A DNA stretch of 29,175 bases from Bacillota bacterium (lineage in GTDB: Bacteria; Bacillota; Clostridia; Christensenellales; Aristaeellaceae), in assembly GCA_023404715.1 (NCBI GenBank), contig JAEYAR010000073.1, forward strand, positions 1-29,175, read 5' to 3'. The notes under the pieces are model-generated. The model was given only the letters and a program-made list of their open reading frames with translations, did no database searches and was not told the origin of the DNA. The translations under genes were made by a program, and so were the position numbers. Below, piece by piece: positions 21,461-29,175 of the stretch (the stretch's first letter is position 1; each line of letters starts with the position of its first letter).

Positions 21461-22480
21461 TCAGCCGTTTACCGACTTTCGCCATCCGGTCATTTCATCA
21501 AACACAGGCCAGCCCAGGGCGGCATAGAATCGATGGCCCTCCGGGCCGGTAAGATGCCTGCACTTATCCGCAGCGTCAGCAAGCGCATAATACCTTTGGG
21601 CCACGGCGAACTCGGCAACCGCCGCGTCGATCGGGAAAATCGTATCTTCCTTACCATTGATTACGACGAGCGGTCGAGGCGCGATCAGCCCCGCCACATC
21701 GCCCATGTCGTAATAACGCAAAATATTCGGTATGTAATTGCACGCGCAGTGCTTTTGCAGCCCTATGGAAGCGGCAAACCCCGAAAATGCGCACGATGGC
21801 ATGGCGGCTGCGATCCGTATATCCATGGCTGCAGCGTAAATCGCCGTCGTACCGCCGCCGGAGTTGCCCATCACCGCGATGCGCGCGGCGTCGATTTGCG
21901 GGAAATGCGCCTCCAGCATATCGATCGCGCGCGATACATCCCATACGCGCTCGCCGATAAGCGTTCGTCCGAGCAAAAGCGCGCTCATCGCGCTTTGGTA
22001 GCAATCCGGCCCCTCCGGCGTGCCGCCGCATTCGCCAAATGCGCGCTGCTCAAGCGCTAGCGCCGCGTAGCCCCGATTTACGATCTGGCGCGCAAAGTCG
22101 CGGTCTCCGCCGCAGATCGTCTGTTCGTCGCCCTCATACTTGGCCTCGCCCAAGGAGATATGCATGCCCTTAGAGTGCCCCTGCAGGCAGATGATCACCG
22201 GCATAGGTCTGGGAACATGGGTCGGGATGCGCAGGCAGGCGACCGTCTCAAAACATGACTCCGTGCGCAAAGCCATGCGGTATTCGTCGTAACCATCCCG
22301 CTCCGTTAGCGTTTTAACATTAAAGGCGCCGTGCGAGTGTTCAAAGGGAATGCCCAGCAACTCCCCCAGCTTATCGCGCGCCTTGTCCTGCCAAGCCGCA
22401 AGCGTTTCCCCCGATTGAATCGCTCCCGTCCGCTTCGCATGCCGCATGAGCTTGGCATGCTGCACCATAGGATCCTTCAT
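21461..22480 (-). CDS. alpha/beta hydrolase, acetyl-xylan-esterase/dienelactone-hydrolase-like
   Basis: A 339-residue cytosolic hydrolase. The nucleophile elbow GNSGGG is near residue 206, an acidic residue sits in NGKEDTIFP near residue 277, and the His in GPEGHRFY near residue 317 completes the triad. An early PVIICLQGHSKGM segment provides the oxyanion region. This layout matches large AXE1-like or abhydrolase_7-type esterases, which often remove acyl groups from sugars. The ATG at 22480 has GGGGAGG upstream. It is the last gene of the second LplB/LplC-type operon, 36 bp after the CapA-like gene, and may deacylate the imported glycan. Confidence 0.82.
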   Translation of the reverse strand: MKDPMVQHAKLMRHAKRTGAIQSGETLAAWQDKARDKLGELLGIPFEHSHGAFNVKTLTERDGYDEYRMALRTESCFETVACLRIPTHVPRPMPVIICLQGHSKGMHISLGEAKYEGDEQTICGGDRDFARQIVNRGYAALALEQRAFGECGGTPEGPDCYQSAMSALLLGRTLIGERVWDVSRAIDMLEAHFPQIDAARIAVMGNSGGGTTAIYAAAMDIRIAAAMPSCAFSGFAASIGLQKHCACNYIPNILRYYDMGDVAGLIAPRPLVVINGKEDTIFPIDAAVAEFAVAQRYYALADAADKCRHLTGPEGHRFYAALGWPVFDEMTGWRKSVNG

Positions 22481-22516
22481 AATGTTTGCCTCCCCAATGC
22501 GCCGTCCGGCGCTTTT

Positions 22517-23620
22517 TTACGGACGCGCGCCGTCCATGTGCCGCGCGTGCCAGGTCTTAAAAAGCGTGCGGTATACGTCCGTGTGCGCTTCACAGTCGAG
22601 ATAATGCGCAAAATGCTCCAGCTTGCGCGGATCGTCTGGATCGGAGAAGGCATCTCGTACGCTGCCAATATAGAGCGTGGAAATGCTAGCGCAAAACGCC
22701 TCCCATTCCTGCAGCCAGCTTCCATCCAGCAGCTGCCGGCTTCGCTGGGTAAATCCTTTAAGCACTTGTTCCCTGCGCTCCCCCTGGGCCAGCCGAATCC
22801 CGTGGGCTTCAGCGATGACCGGTAAATATTCGATCTTCACGCCCCCGTCCCATGTGAGCCGCACCATCAGCCCAGACGTCCAGCCCGGCGTCTGTGAATC
22901 GCCATGCACAAAGTGGAAATTCCCCTGGCCGTAGACGATGGTCGAGCCCGCGTATTCTTCCGCGCAGCCGATGATATGGCTGTGCTGGCATAGCACCACA
23001 TCCGCGCCCAGGCGCGTCATCGCCTGGCAGGCGCTTCTCAGCCGCGGGGACGGATACTCGCACTGCTCCTTGCCGCCGTGATAGAGCACGACGAGCGCGT
23101 CGTGCGTGCGTTTAAGCTGCACGATATCCGTCAGCGTCTCAAATGGTTCAAAAGGCGTTGCGCCGGGCTGATCAGCCAGCGCGTAGCTGTATTCGTGCTC
23201 TGCAACGGCGAGCACGGCCACACGAAAACCGTCCTTTTCAATGGTGAGCGGACGACGGGATAATTTCGCATTCTCTCCAGCCCCAAACCAACCGAGCTGT
23301 GCGCGCTCTAGCGCGCATATCGTATCGCGAAGGCCTGCGACGCCAAAGTCGAGCACATGGTTATTGGCGAGGCTGCAATCCGTCACACCGGCTTTACGCA
23401 GGGTTTGGGCAGCTTCCGGCGGCCCCTTTAGATTCGGCCCAAACTTTTTGATGGCCCTATCCGAGTCCGTCAACGCGCATTCCAGATTCACGATCACGCG
23501 ATCGGCTGCTGAAAAGCAACCGATGACGTCCCCAAAGAGGGCGCCTATATCGCCGGAAGCGAAGAGATGCGCGCTATCTGGCGTAGGCACCGTATCGCCG
23601 CAGAAGATCAGCTTGAGCAT
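22517..23620 (-). CDS. CapA-family (PGA_cap) metallophosphoesterase-like protein
   Basis: A 367-residue protein with the CapA fold signatures in order: FCGDTVPT (residues 6-13), VNLECALTD near 44, SLANNHVLDFG near 84, LYHGGKEQ near 180, CQHSHIIG near 211, and VYGQGNFHF near 227. Family members named for poly-gamma-glutamate capsule synthesis often serve other, uncharacterised roles. No signal peptide is present, unlike the surface-anchored capsule proteins, so a cytosolic phosphoesterase is likely. GAGGAGG lies about 10 bases before the ATG at 23620. It lies between the permease and the hydrolase genes of a sugar importer, which suggests work on a phosphorylated or charged sugar. Confidence 0.85.
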   Translation of the reverse strand: MLKLIFCGDTVPTPDSAHLFASGDIGALFGDVIGCFSAADRVIVNLECALTDSDRAIKKFGPNLKGPPEAAQTLRKAGVTDCSLANNHVLDFGVAGLRDTICALERAQLGWFGAGENAKLSRRPLTIEKDGFRVAVLAVAEHEYSYALADQPGATPFEPFETLTDIVQLKRTHDALVVLYHGGKEQCEYPSPRLRSACQAMTRLGADVVLCQHSHIIGCAEEYAGSTIVYGQGNFHFVHGDSQTPGWTSGLMVRLTWDGGVKIEYLPVIAEAHGIRLAQGERREQVLKGFTQRSRQLLDGSWLQEWEAFCASISTLYIGSVRDAFSDPDDPRKLEHFAHYLDCEAHTDVYRTLFKTWHARHMDGARP

Positions 23621-23672
23621 ACAGCAGCATCCTCCTCATCTGTCCCACTGGGTTGTTTAAAGTAACGGGCAA

Positions 23673-24560
23673 TTAGCCCTTCACGGCGCCTACCATGACG
23701 CCCTTGACGAAATATTTTTGCAGCAGCGGGTAAATCGCCAGAATGGGCAGCGTCGCGATGACGATCGTCACATAGCGAACCTGAATCGATGCCGCCGCTT
23801 TGTCGTCGCTGACCATATTGCCCAGCAACTCACCTGAGGATTGTATCAGCACGCGGCGCAAGAGCACCTGCATGGGCATCAATTTTTCATCGCTCAGGTA
23901 TAGCAGGGCTGTAAAAAAGTTGTTCCAATGGCCGACCGCATAGTATAGCGTCAGCACGGCGAGCGTGGGCGTGATCAGCCTTACCGCGATGCGCAAAAAT
24001 GTCTGCCATTCGTTAGAACCGTCGATCGCTGCGCTTTCGATCACCTCTTCCGGTATGGCGGAAAACGCGCTGCGGCAGACCATCACGTTATAGGTGGACA
24101 GCAGCGAAGGGATGATCATGACCCAGCGCGAATTGTAAAGCCCCAGGTTCGTGATAAGCAGATACGTAGGAATCAGGCCGCCGGAAAAATACATGGTGAA
24201 CGCGATGAAAAAGTTGAAGAACCGGCGTGCAAAAAAATGCCGGCGCGAGAGCGGATAGGCGGCAAGCGTCGTAGCGACGAGATTGAACGCCGTACCTGTG
24301 ACCGTATAAAAGATCGTATTTCCATAGACGTTCCAAAGATTCCCCTGTTTGAATACCTGTTGATATCCTGCAAGCGTAAAATCAACCGGCCAGAGCACGA
24401 CCTTTCCTTGATAAACCGCATGAGAGCCGCTAAAGGATACGGCGACAATGTAAAGAAACGGATACAGCGTTATGACAAACGCGGCAGCACAGACCAGATA
24501 AATAATGCCGTAGAAAACGCGGTCTTCGGCGGCCATGGTTTGCCTCTTTATGGATTTCAT
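23673..24560 (-). CDS. sugar ABC transporter permease, LplC/YtcP type (second system)
   Basis: A 295-residue permease with about six membrane helices, the family segment TMYFSGGLIPTYLLITNLGL near residues 117-136, an EAA loop (ESAAIDGSNEWQTFLRI) near residue 170, and a terminal KYFVKGVMVGAVKG. GGGGAG lies 6 bases before the ATG at 24560, which is 15 bp after the partner permease gene. It resembles the 1929-2828 protein closely in layout, but is clearly a different paralogue. Confidence 0.92.
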   Translation of the reverse strand: MKSIKRQTMAAEDRVFYGIIYLVCAAAFVITLYPFLYIVAVSFSGSHAVYQGKVVLWPVDFTLAGYQQVFKQGNLWNVYGNTIFYTVTGTAFNLVATTLAAYPLSRRHFFARRFFNFFIAFTMYFSGGLIPTYLLITNLGLYNSRWVMIIPSLLSTYNVMVCRSAFSAIPEEVIESAAIDGSNEWQTFLRIAVRLITPTLAVLTLYYAVGHWNNFFTALLYLSDEKLMPMQVLLRRVLIQSSGELLGNMVSDDKAAASIQVRYVTIVIATLPILAIYPLLQKYFVKGVMVGAVKG

Positions 24561-24575
24561 ATCGCGCTCCCCTTC

Positions 24576-25511
24576 TTACCACAAACTGGTATCCGTCGTT
24601 TTTTTGCAGATGACGTTGGCAACGAAGACAAACCCAAAGTTCACAAACGAGTTGAATAGGCCCACTGCCGATGCAAAGCTATAGCTGGATGACTCTATAC
24701 CCTTACGATAGACGTAGGTAGAGATGACGTCGGCAGTCTCATATACGGCGGGGCTGTACATCAGGAATACCTTTTCAAAACCCACGCTCATGATCTGCCC
24801 GAGCTGGAGAATAAACAAAATGGTAATCGTCGGCACGATCATAGGCAGCGTAATGTAGCGAATCTGCTTAAACTTGGTCACGCCGTCGATTTTAGCTGCC
24901 TCATATAGCTCCGGGTCGATTCCCGTAATCGCCGCGATGTAGATGATCGAACTAAACCCAAAGTTCTGCCATACGCCGGAGCCGACGTAGAGCGAGCGAA
25001 ACCATCCGGGATTGACGAGAAAATTAACCGGTTCGCCGCCCAATGCCGTGATGAACGTGTTGACGATGCCGTTATTCATCGAAAAAAAGTTGGTCATCAT
25101 GCCCACGAGCACAACGGTTGAAATAAAGTGCGGCAAATAGCTGACCGTCTGTACAATGCGGCGCGTTGTAGAGCCGACAATCTCTGTTACGCATAGGGCG
25201 AAAAGAATGGGGGTGGGAAAACCGAAGAGAAGGGTGTAGAGCGAAAGCAGCACCGTGTTGCGTATCGTACGAAATGCATAAGGCGATTGAAAGAACTGAA
25301 CAAACCATTTAAATCCGACCCAGTCGCCGTTGTAAATACCACGCCCGGGCCTATAGTTCTTAAAGGCGATGATAGCCCCTGACATGGGAATGTAGCAGAA
25401 GACGACGTAGTAAATCGCGATCGGCAGGAACATCAGGAGCAAATACCGATCGCGTCTTACAAGCTGTAAAAAACCCTTTCGTTTTCTGAGGCTTGCGACA
25501 GCGACGTGCAT
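24576..25511 (-). CDS. sugar ABC transporter permease, LplB type (second system)
   Basis: A 311-residue permease. The basic N-terminus is followed by a helix with FCYIPMSGAIIAFKNYRP, further helices, an EAA loop near residues 200-215 (EAAKIDGVTKFKQIRYIT), and a terminal DTSLW. The start at 25511 is chosen because AAAGGAGGG lies 8 bases upstream; the frame is open 14 codons further. It sits 108 bp after the binding-protein gene, a gap holding no recognised element. Confidence 0.92.
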   Translation of the reverse strand: MHVAVASLRKRKGFLQLVRRDRYLLLMFLPIAIYYVVFCYIPMSGAIIAFKNYRPGRGIYNGDWVGFKWFVQFFQSPYAFRTIRNTVLLSLYTLLFGFPTPILFALCVTEIVGSTTRRIVQTVSYLPHFISTVVLVGMMTNFFSMNNGIVNTFITALGGEPVNFLVNPGWFRSLYVGSGVWQNFGFSSIIYIAAITGIDPELYEAAKIDGVTKFKQIRYITLPMIVPTITILFILQLGQIMSVGFEKVFLMYSPAVYETADVISTYVYRKGIESSSYSFASAVGLFNSFVNFGFVFVANVICKKTTDTSLW

Positions 25512-25619
25512 GATACGCCCTCCTTTTGAAACAGTATGGGGCTGCCCGCCCAACAGGCAGCCCGCTCAAATGCATACGGACAAACGGCGTACCAATGGTG
25601 TAGAAAGTCCTTGGCACGA

Positions 25620-27164
25620 TTAATTTGCGTCGGCGCGGTTAGCGGCGGCCTGATACACCGCGATCACATCGTTCAACCCCATCGTATGCAGTTCCTTTAT
25701 GTAACGGTCCCAATCATCCAAAGAGCGAGTGCCCATGATAAAGGCGATCAGGTTTTCTTTAAAATACGTATCCAGATCCGCCGCATAGGTGCTCAATACA
25801 TCGTTCTCTTCGGGTGTCTTATAAGAAAACGTGACCGTCGGATTGAACACGTATGCGCTGAGCTCTTGGGCTTTTTCTCGTACTGCCTTGCATTGCTTGG
25901 TCATGTAATCGAGCTGAAAGCTCGGCAGCCCTGCGAAATTATAGCCCATTTTCGTTAAATAGTCGTCCTTGTTGTCCAGGTACGTATCCGTGAATTCGTA
26001 TTCACCGTCTACGATGTTGTAGTCGACCCCTTCAATGCCGTACCAAGTCAAAACGCCTACTTCCTCGCTCTGCAGGTAATCGCACAGGGCGAAGACGGCC
26101 TCAGGGTCTTTGCAGGTCGATGTGATGCCAAATTCCCCTCCGTAAGCGTCACGGCCGTATACGTACGCGTGTCCATAAGGCCCTGTAAGAACCGTAGGTT
26201 CCATGATAGGCGCATCCTGGTCAAAGTCCCACTGCGGATCGATGGCCTGTGAATAACCCGTACAGTTAGAAATGAAATGAATCATCGAACCGATACGATC
26301 ATTAGCAAAGAGTGAAGCTTGCGTATCGTAATTGGCAGTAGCAAACTCGTTATAAAGAAGGCCTTCGTCGTATAGCTTTTTGACCCAAGCGAGAAATTCG
26401 CGATAGCGCTCATCCGCGTAACCGCAGATGACTGTACCGTCGGCTTCCACCTGGTAACCGTTACTATCGGTAAGGTCAAGGCCCCAATACATCCCCCAAA
26501 GCTGGATCATATTCGAACGCATAAAGAGCGGGATCTCATCTGTCGGGTCGCCATTACCGTTGGGGTCGCCGTTTTTCACGGCGACGAGATATTCATAGTA
26601 GTCGTCAATCGTCTTGATATCTGCGACATCCATGCCCAGGTTCTCCGCCCATCGTGCGTTGATCATCAGACAGCGCATGTTGGAATCGGTCGTATAAATA
26701 TAGGGCAGGTAATACATGCGGCCGTCGACGGTGGTCAACTCCGCCTTGAGGTTGGGATGCTTTTCGAACTGCTCAGCGAAATGGAATCCCATTGTTTCAT
26801 AATAATCCGTCAAATCCAGAAAAATGCCCGCGTCGATATAGGCCTGCAAATCTGACATACTACCGTTTGTCAGCACTAAATCAGGCAGGTCGATAGCGGC
26901 TGCCAGGCGCGGTTTGACGACGTCCGCATAGGAAGAGGAATCGATCAGTTCATACTCGAGTTCTACATTTGCGCGCCGCAGTACCTCTTGCCACCATTCC
27001 ATGTTGTCAAAGTCGTAGTTAAGCGAGGCTGCATTCGTCGCCAGTACAGAGATCTGCTTCTTCTCCACCGCGATAGGTACAGTGCCGTCATAGGCCAGCG
27101 CGGGGGGGAGTATCCCCATGAGCATCGTACAGACGAGCAGCAGGCATGTCAACGTCTTTTTCAT
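25620..27164 (-). CDS. extracellular sugar-binding protein of the second LplABC-type importer
   Basis: A 514-residue family 1 binding protein. The start at 27164 has GGAGGG 6 bases upstream. The signal peptide (about residues 1-24) ends PALAYDG and has cysteines only inside the hydrophobic core, with no canonical lipobox. The mature part has the DLPDLVLTNGSMSDLQAYID segment near residue 90, a YLPYIYTTDSNMRCLMINARWAE region near 140, and acidic patches (KNGDPNGNGDPTDEIPL near 195) typical of LplA/YtcQ-like proteins. It is the first gene of the operon with the two permeases, the CapA-like protein and the hydrolase. Confidence 0.9.
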   Translation of the reverse strand: MKKTLTCLLLVCTMLMGILPPALAYDGTVPIAVEKKQISVLATNAASLNYDFDNMEWWQEVLRRANVELEYELIDSSSYADVVKPRLAAAIDLPDLVLTNGSMSDLQAYIDAGIFLDLTDYYETMGFHFAEQFEKHPNLKAELTTVDGRMYYLPYIYTTDSNMRCLMINARWAENLGMDVADIKTIDDYYEYLVAVKNGDPNGNGDPTDEIPLFMRSNMIQLWGMYWGLDLTDSNGYQVEADGTVICGYADERYREFLAWVKKLYDEGLLYNEFATANYDTQASLFANDRIGSMIHFISNCTGYSQAIDPQWDFDQDAPIMEPTVLTGPYGHAYVYGRDAYGGEFGITSTCKDPEAVFALCDYLQSEEVGVLTWYGIEGVDYNIVDGEYEFTDTYLDNKDDYLTKMGYNFAGLPSFQLDYMTKQCKAVREKAQELSAYVFNPTVTFSYKTPEENDVLSTYAADLDTYFKENLIAFIMGTRSLDDWDRYIKELHTMGLNDVIAVYQAAANRADAN

Positions 27165-27339
27165 TATCGGTCCCTCCATTTTCATTATTGTAAATTGCTT
27201 CGATAAAACGACCGTAATATTTTCAGGATGTTATCGGCGCGCTATATCGATATGCAATACGTTAACTTATTTATAATTCATTTTCATCATTTACGCCAGT
27301 GTGCAAATGGTGCGCATGCCTAAAATCACGAAATGTACC
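27165..27339. other. gap before the second binding-protein gene
   Basis: This AT-rich stretch follows the regulator's terminator. It contains a symmetric ATATCGATAT core (near 27246-27255) and a possible minus-strand TTGCAT / GATAAC pair 16 bases apart, but I see no convincing promoter. No open reading frame is supported. Confidence 0.3.
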
Positions 27340-27372
27340 AAAAAAGCGGTCATCGCATTCGCGATAGACCGC
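27340..27372 (-). terminator. Rho-independent terminator of the AraC-type sensor regulator gene
   Basis: On the minus strand GCGGTC and GACCGC (6 bp) plus ATCGC and GCGAT (5 bp) around loop GAAT, with one bulged T, are followed by TTTTTT. It lies 40 bp after the regulator stop codon, so the regulator and the transporter are separate units. Confidence 0.8.
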
Positions 27373-27412
27373 CCGGTTTCCGAAAGCAGAGCGCATCGTG
27401 ATTGTGCCGGCG

Positions 27413-29175
27413 CTACTCCCGCGGCGCCTCCATATTCTTGCCGTATTCCCGCGGTGTGCACCCGCATTGACGGCTGAAAGCCCGCTTAAACGTAACGTAA
27501 TTGGCGTACCCTACCTTTTGCGCAATTGCACTCGCCGATAAATCCGTCTCGCCTAGCAGCCGTATGGCTTCCTCCACGCGAAGAGATTGAAGCCAATCAG
27601 AGAACGTAAGGCCCGTATGCGTTTTGATCAGCTTGGATACGATCGTTCGATGGAGTGAGAACCGTTCGGCAAGCTGCGCGATACATAAATCCGGATCACA
27701 AAAGTGTTCTTTCACGAACCAGCAAATGCTTTCAGCCGATGGGCCGGATGCGGGCTTTCTCTGTGCAGCGCAGATGCAAGCGCACAGCTCTGCCACACAA
27801 CCTTCCAGTATTGTCCACTCTGTCGCCTCGTCCAACGCTTCCACCGCTTCATCGTAGCGCTCGAGCACGGAATCCATCGAATGATCCAGTTCGCTGCCGA
27901 CGCGCCAAAAAAGCCGCATGAGCGCATCAGGCGTATAGTTCCCATGCAGCGTTCCCAATAGCTGGCAGCATTTCTCGCAGTGGTTCGCGCGCAGCATGTT
28001 GACGATGCGATTCTCCACGGAGATGGGCAAATCCAACCGCGCGCTTTGCTGCTGGCTTAGCGTGCGCTTGAGTTCGTTATAAGCCTTGTGGAAATCTTTA
28101 GGCGCAAAGACGCGCGTCATCGCCGTGTCGTATAGATGCATATGCCCAAGCTTTTTTGCCATCGCCGCCTCGCACGCACAGACAGCGCGCGGTTCGACCC
28201 ACAGAAAGACAAACTGTTCCTGATCGATTTGCAGAGAGTATAGATGCGTTGTTAAATCTGCGAGATCCACGACAGGGCGCTGGGGCGATTGTGAAGATCG
28301 GTACTGATATTTGGGCATGAGCAGCGCCAGTAAGCACACGCGCTCATCCCGTAACTCCGGGATGACGGAAACCACGTATTCATCCTCAAAATTAAAGTGC
28401 GGGTTGGTGAGCATTCCGTAATAAATCTCATCGTTCATCATAGCGAGAAAGCGATTTTTTGAACGCACCAGGCTTTCCTTCTCTGCACTCAGCTGGTCCT
28501 GACGCAGAGACAGTGTGTCGAGATAATCCTGCAAGAAACGGAATGGGTTGGCCAGATCATGCTTTTGCCCCCCGGCCTCCAAAACCATGCGCTTTACAGG
28601 CCGGTTGATCACGCGCGTGGCGAGAATGGAGACGAGCGCGCAGGCCAATAGCAATGCAAAGAGCAGCACGCCAAGCAACGCCAGAATGCCCGGCAGTTCA
28701 ACCTGCTCAAACGGCTGATATCCCACAAGTATGGAAAAAGTGGATGCAGGATGCATCAGTCGCTTAGCCTCCACAGGCTCGCCCCATACGCTAAGCGTCT
28801 GATCCCCCAGCGCGGTTTCGATGTAGACGGCTCCCTCTGGGCGCACGCTATGGATGCGTGCGGAAACTGCCTCTTTGTCGAGGAGTAAACATACGACGCT
28901 CTTGTCGCGCCGGAATGAATGGTCGTTCAGCGTAAACGCACAGAGCTTGCCGCCTGCGACGCTTACGGCAGGCGCGACGGTGTTGCCCAAAGAAGTATCG
29001 ATTTGAACGGCGTTGTAAATCTCTTGATAACTCTCAATGGTATACCACCCGCTGCGACAGATGACCGAATTGAGCGCCGGTGTGATGACCAGGATATCGG
29101 ATACAAACTGCATACCCGTAATCATGGATTGCAGGCCTTCGGAGATTTCTATGCGCTTGAGCCCGTCAAATTCAT
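27413..29175 (-). CDS. membrane-bound AraC-type sensor regulator (5' end beyond the window)
   Basis: At least 587 residues; the frame continues to the right edge, so an ATG at 29125 is probably internal. The order is: an extracytoplasmic sensor region, a membrane helix (GILALLGVLLFALLLACALVSILA), a HAMP-like juxtamembrane stretch with INRPVKRM, a long cytosolic linker with paired cysteines (HCEKCCQLL, CVAELCACICAA), and a C-terminal HTH_18 domain: LCIAQLAERFSLHRTIVSKLIKTHTGLTF, then ASAIAQKVGYANYVTFKRAFSRQCGCTPREYG. This architecture is known in Firmicute sugar operons, where the external domain senses a ligand and the AraC domain activates the adjacent transporter. It lies 249 bp upstream of the second binding-protein gene on the same strand, the likely target. 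The first helix and true start are missing here. Confidence 0.88.
   Translation of the reverse strand, partial: EFDGLKRIEISEGLQSMITGMQFVSDILVITPALNSVICRSGWYTIESYQEIYNAVQIDTSLGNTVAPAVSVAGGKLCAFTLNDHSFRRDKSVVCLLLDKEAVSARIHSVRPEGAVYIETALGDQTLSVWGEPVEAKRLMHPASTFSILVGYQPFEQVELPGILALLGVLLFALLLACALVSILATRVINRPVKRMVLEAGGQKHDLANPFRFLQDYLDTLSLRQDQLSAEKESLVRSKNRFLAMMNDEIYYGMLTNPHFNFEDEYVVSVIPELRDERVCLLALLMPKYQYRSSQSPQRPVVDLADLTTHLYSLQIDQEQFVFLWVEPRAVCACEAAMAKKLGHMHLYDTAMTRVFAPKDFHKAYNELKRTLSQQQSARLDLPISVENRIVNMLRANHCEKCCQLLGTLHGNYTPDALMRLFWRVGSELDHSMDSVLERYDEAVEALDEATEWTILEGCVAELCACICAAQRKPASGPSAESICWFVKEHFCDPDLCIAQLAERFSLHRTIVSKLIKTHTGLTFSDWLQSLRVEEAIRLLGETDLSASAIAQKVGYANYVTFKRAFSRQCGCTPREYGKNMEAPRE

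Noticed and set aside
1..29175. tRNA, rRNA, CRISPR array, insertion sequence or prophage
   Set aside because: I found no cloverleaf-like segment, no regularly spaced repeat array, and no transposase or integrase sequence. The short hairpins found are single or paired, not arrayed.

Overview
The window looks like chromosome from a fermentative, carbohydrate-using member of the Firmicutes, probably a GC-rich Clostridia lineage. The signs are strong AGGAGG-type ribosome binding sites, sigma-A-like promoters (TTGACA, 17 bases, TATAAT), LplB/LplC-type sugar transporters, AraC regulators, RbsD/FucU and GH172 proteins, and tightly packed operons with ATGA overlaps. No tRNA, rRNA, CRISPR array, insertion sequence or phage module was seen. 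The taxonomic placement is inference from gene style only.

Layout. (A) 1-5107, minus strand: a promoter and a leader with a terminator-like hairpin precede a sialidase-like (four Asp-box) protein, two LplB/LplC-type permeases, a solute-binding protein, and an HpcH/HpaI-type aldolase cut by the left edge. This reads as uptake and breakdown of a sugar-acid-containing glycan. (B) 5190-8550: a Nudix hydrolase; a solitary AAA_14/DUF4143 ATPase with its own promoter and a promoter-proximal inverted repeat; a small secreted protein; and an XRE regulator divergent from a small unknown gene, with a perfect inverted repeat inside the shared promoter. (C) 8513-11878, minus strand: a GH172/DUF2961 protein, then an FAD-dependent oxidoreductase and fucU, with a pair of near-identical 32-bp hairpin repeats between the first two. 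(D) 11937-20346, minus strand: a Dpp/Opp-type ABC importer (binding protein, two permeases, two ATPases) that runs, 4 bp after the last ATPase gene, into three redox genes: a secreted tandem thioredoxin-like protein, a small unknown protein, and a thioredoxin-CcdA (DsbD-like) membrane protein. Its promoter drives a leader of about 250 nt containing a strongly structured RNA. A divergent AraC regulator sits beside it. (E) 21366-29175, mostly minus strand: a second LplB/LplC-type transporter operon (binding protein, two permeases, a CapA-like metallophosphoesterase, an alpha/beta hydrolase), headed by a membrane-bound AraC-type sensor regulator cut by the right edge.

How the genes fit together: three importers, each with regulator or enzyme genes, make this a carbohydrate-scavenging region. 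All three solute-binding proteins have signal peptides but no visible lipobox cysteine, which is unusual for a Firmicute. The least expected features are the thiol-redox cassette built into the Dpp-type operon, the structured RNA in that operon's leader, the attenuator-like hairpin at the start of the sialidase operon, and the operator-like repeats around the XRE and DUF4143 genes.
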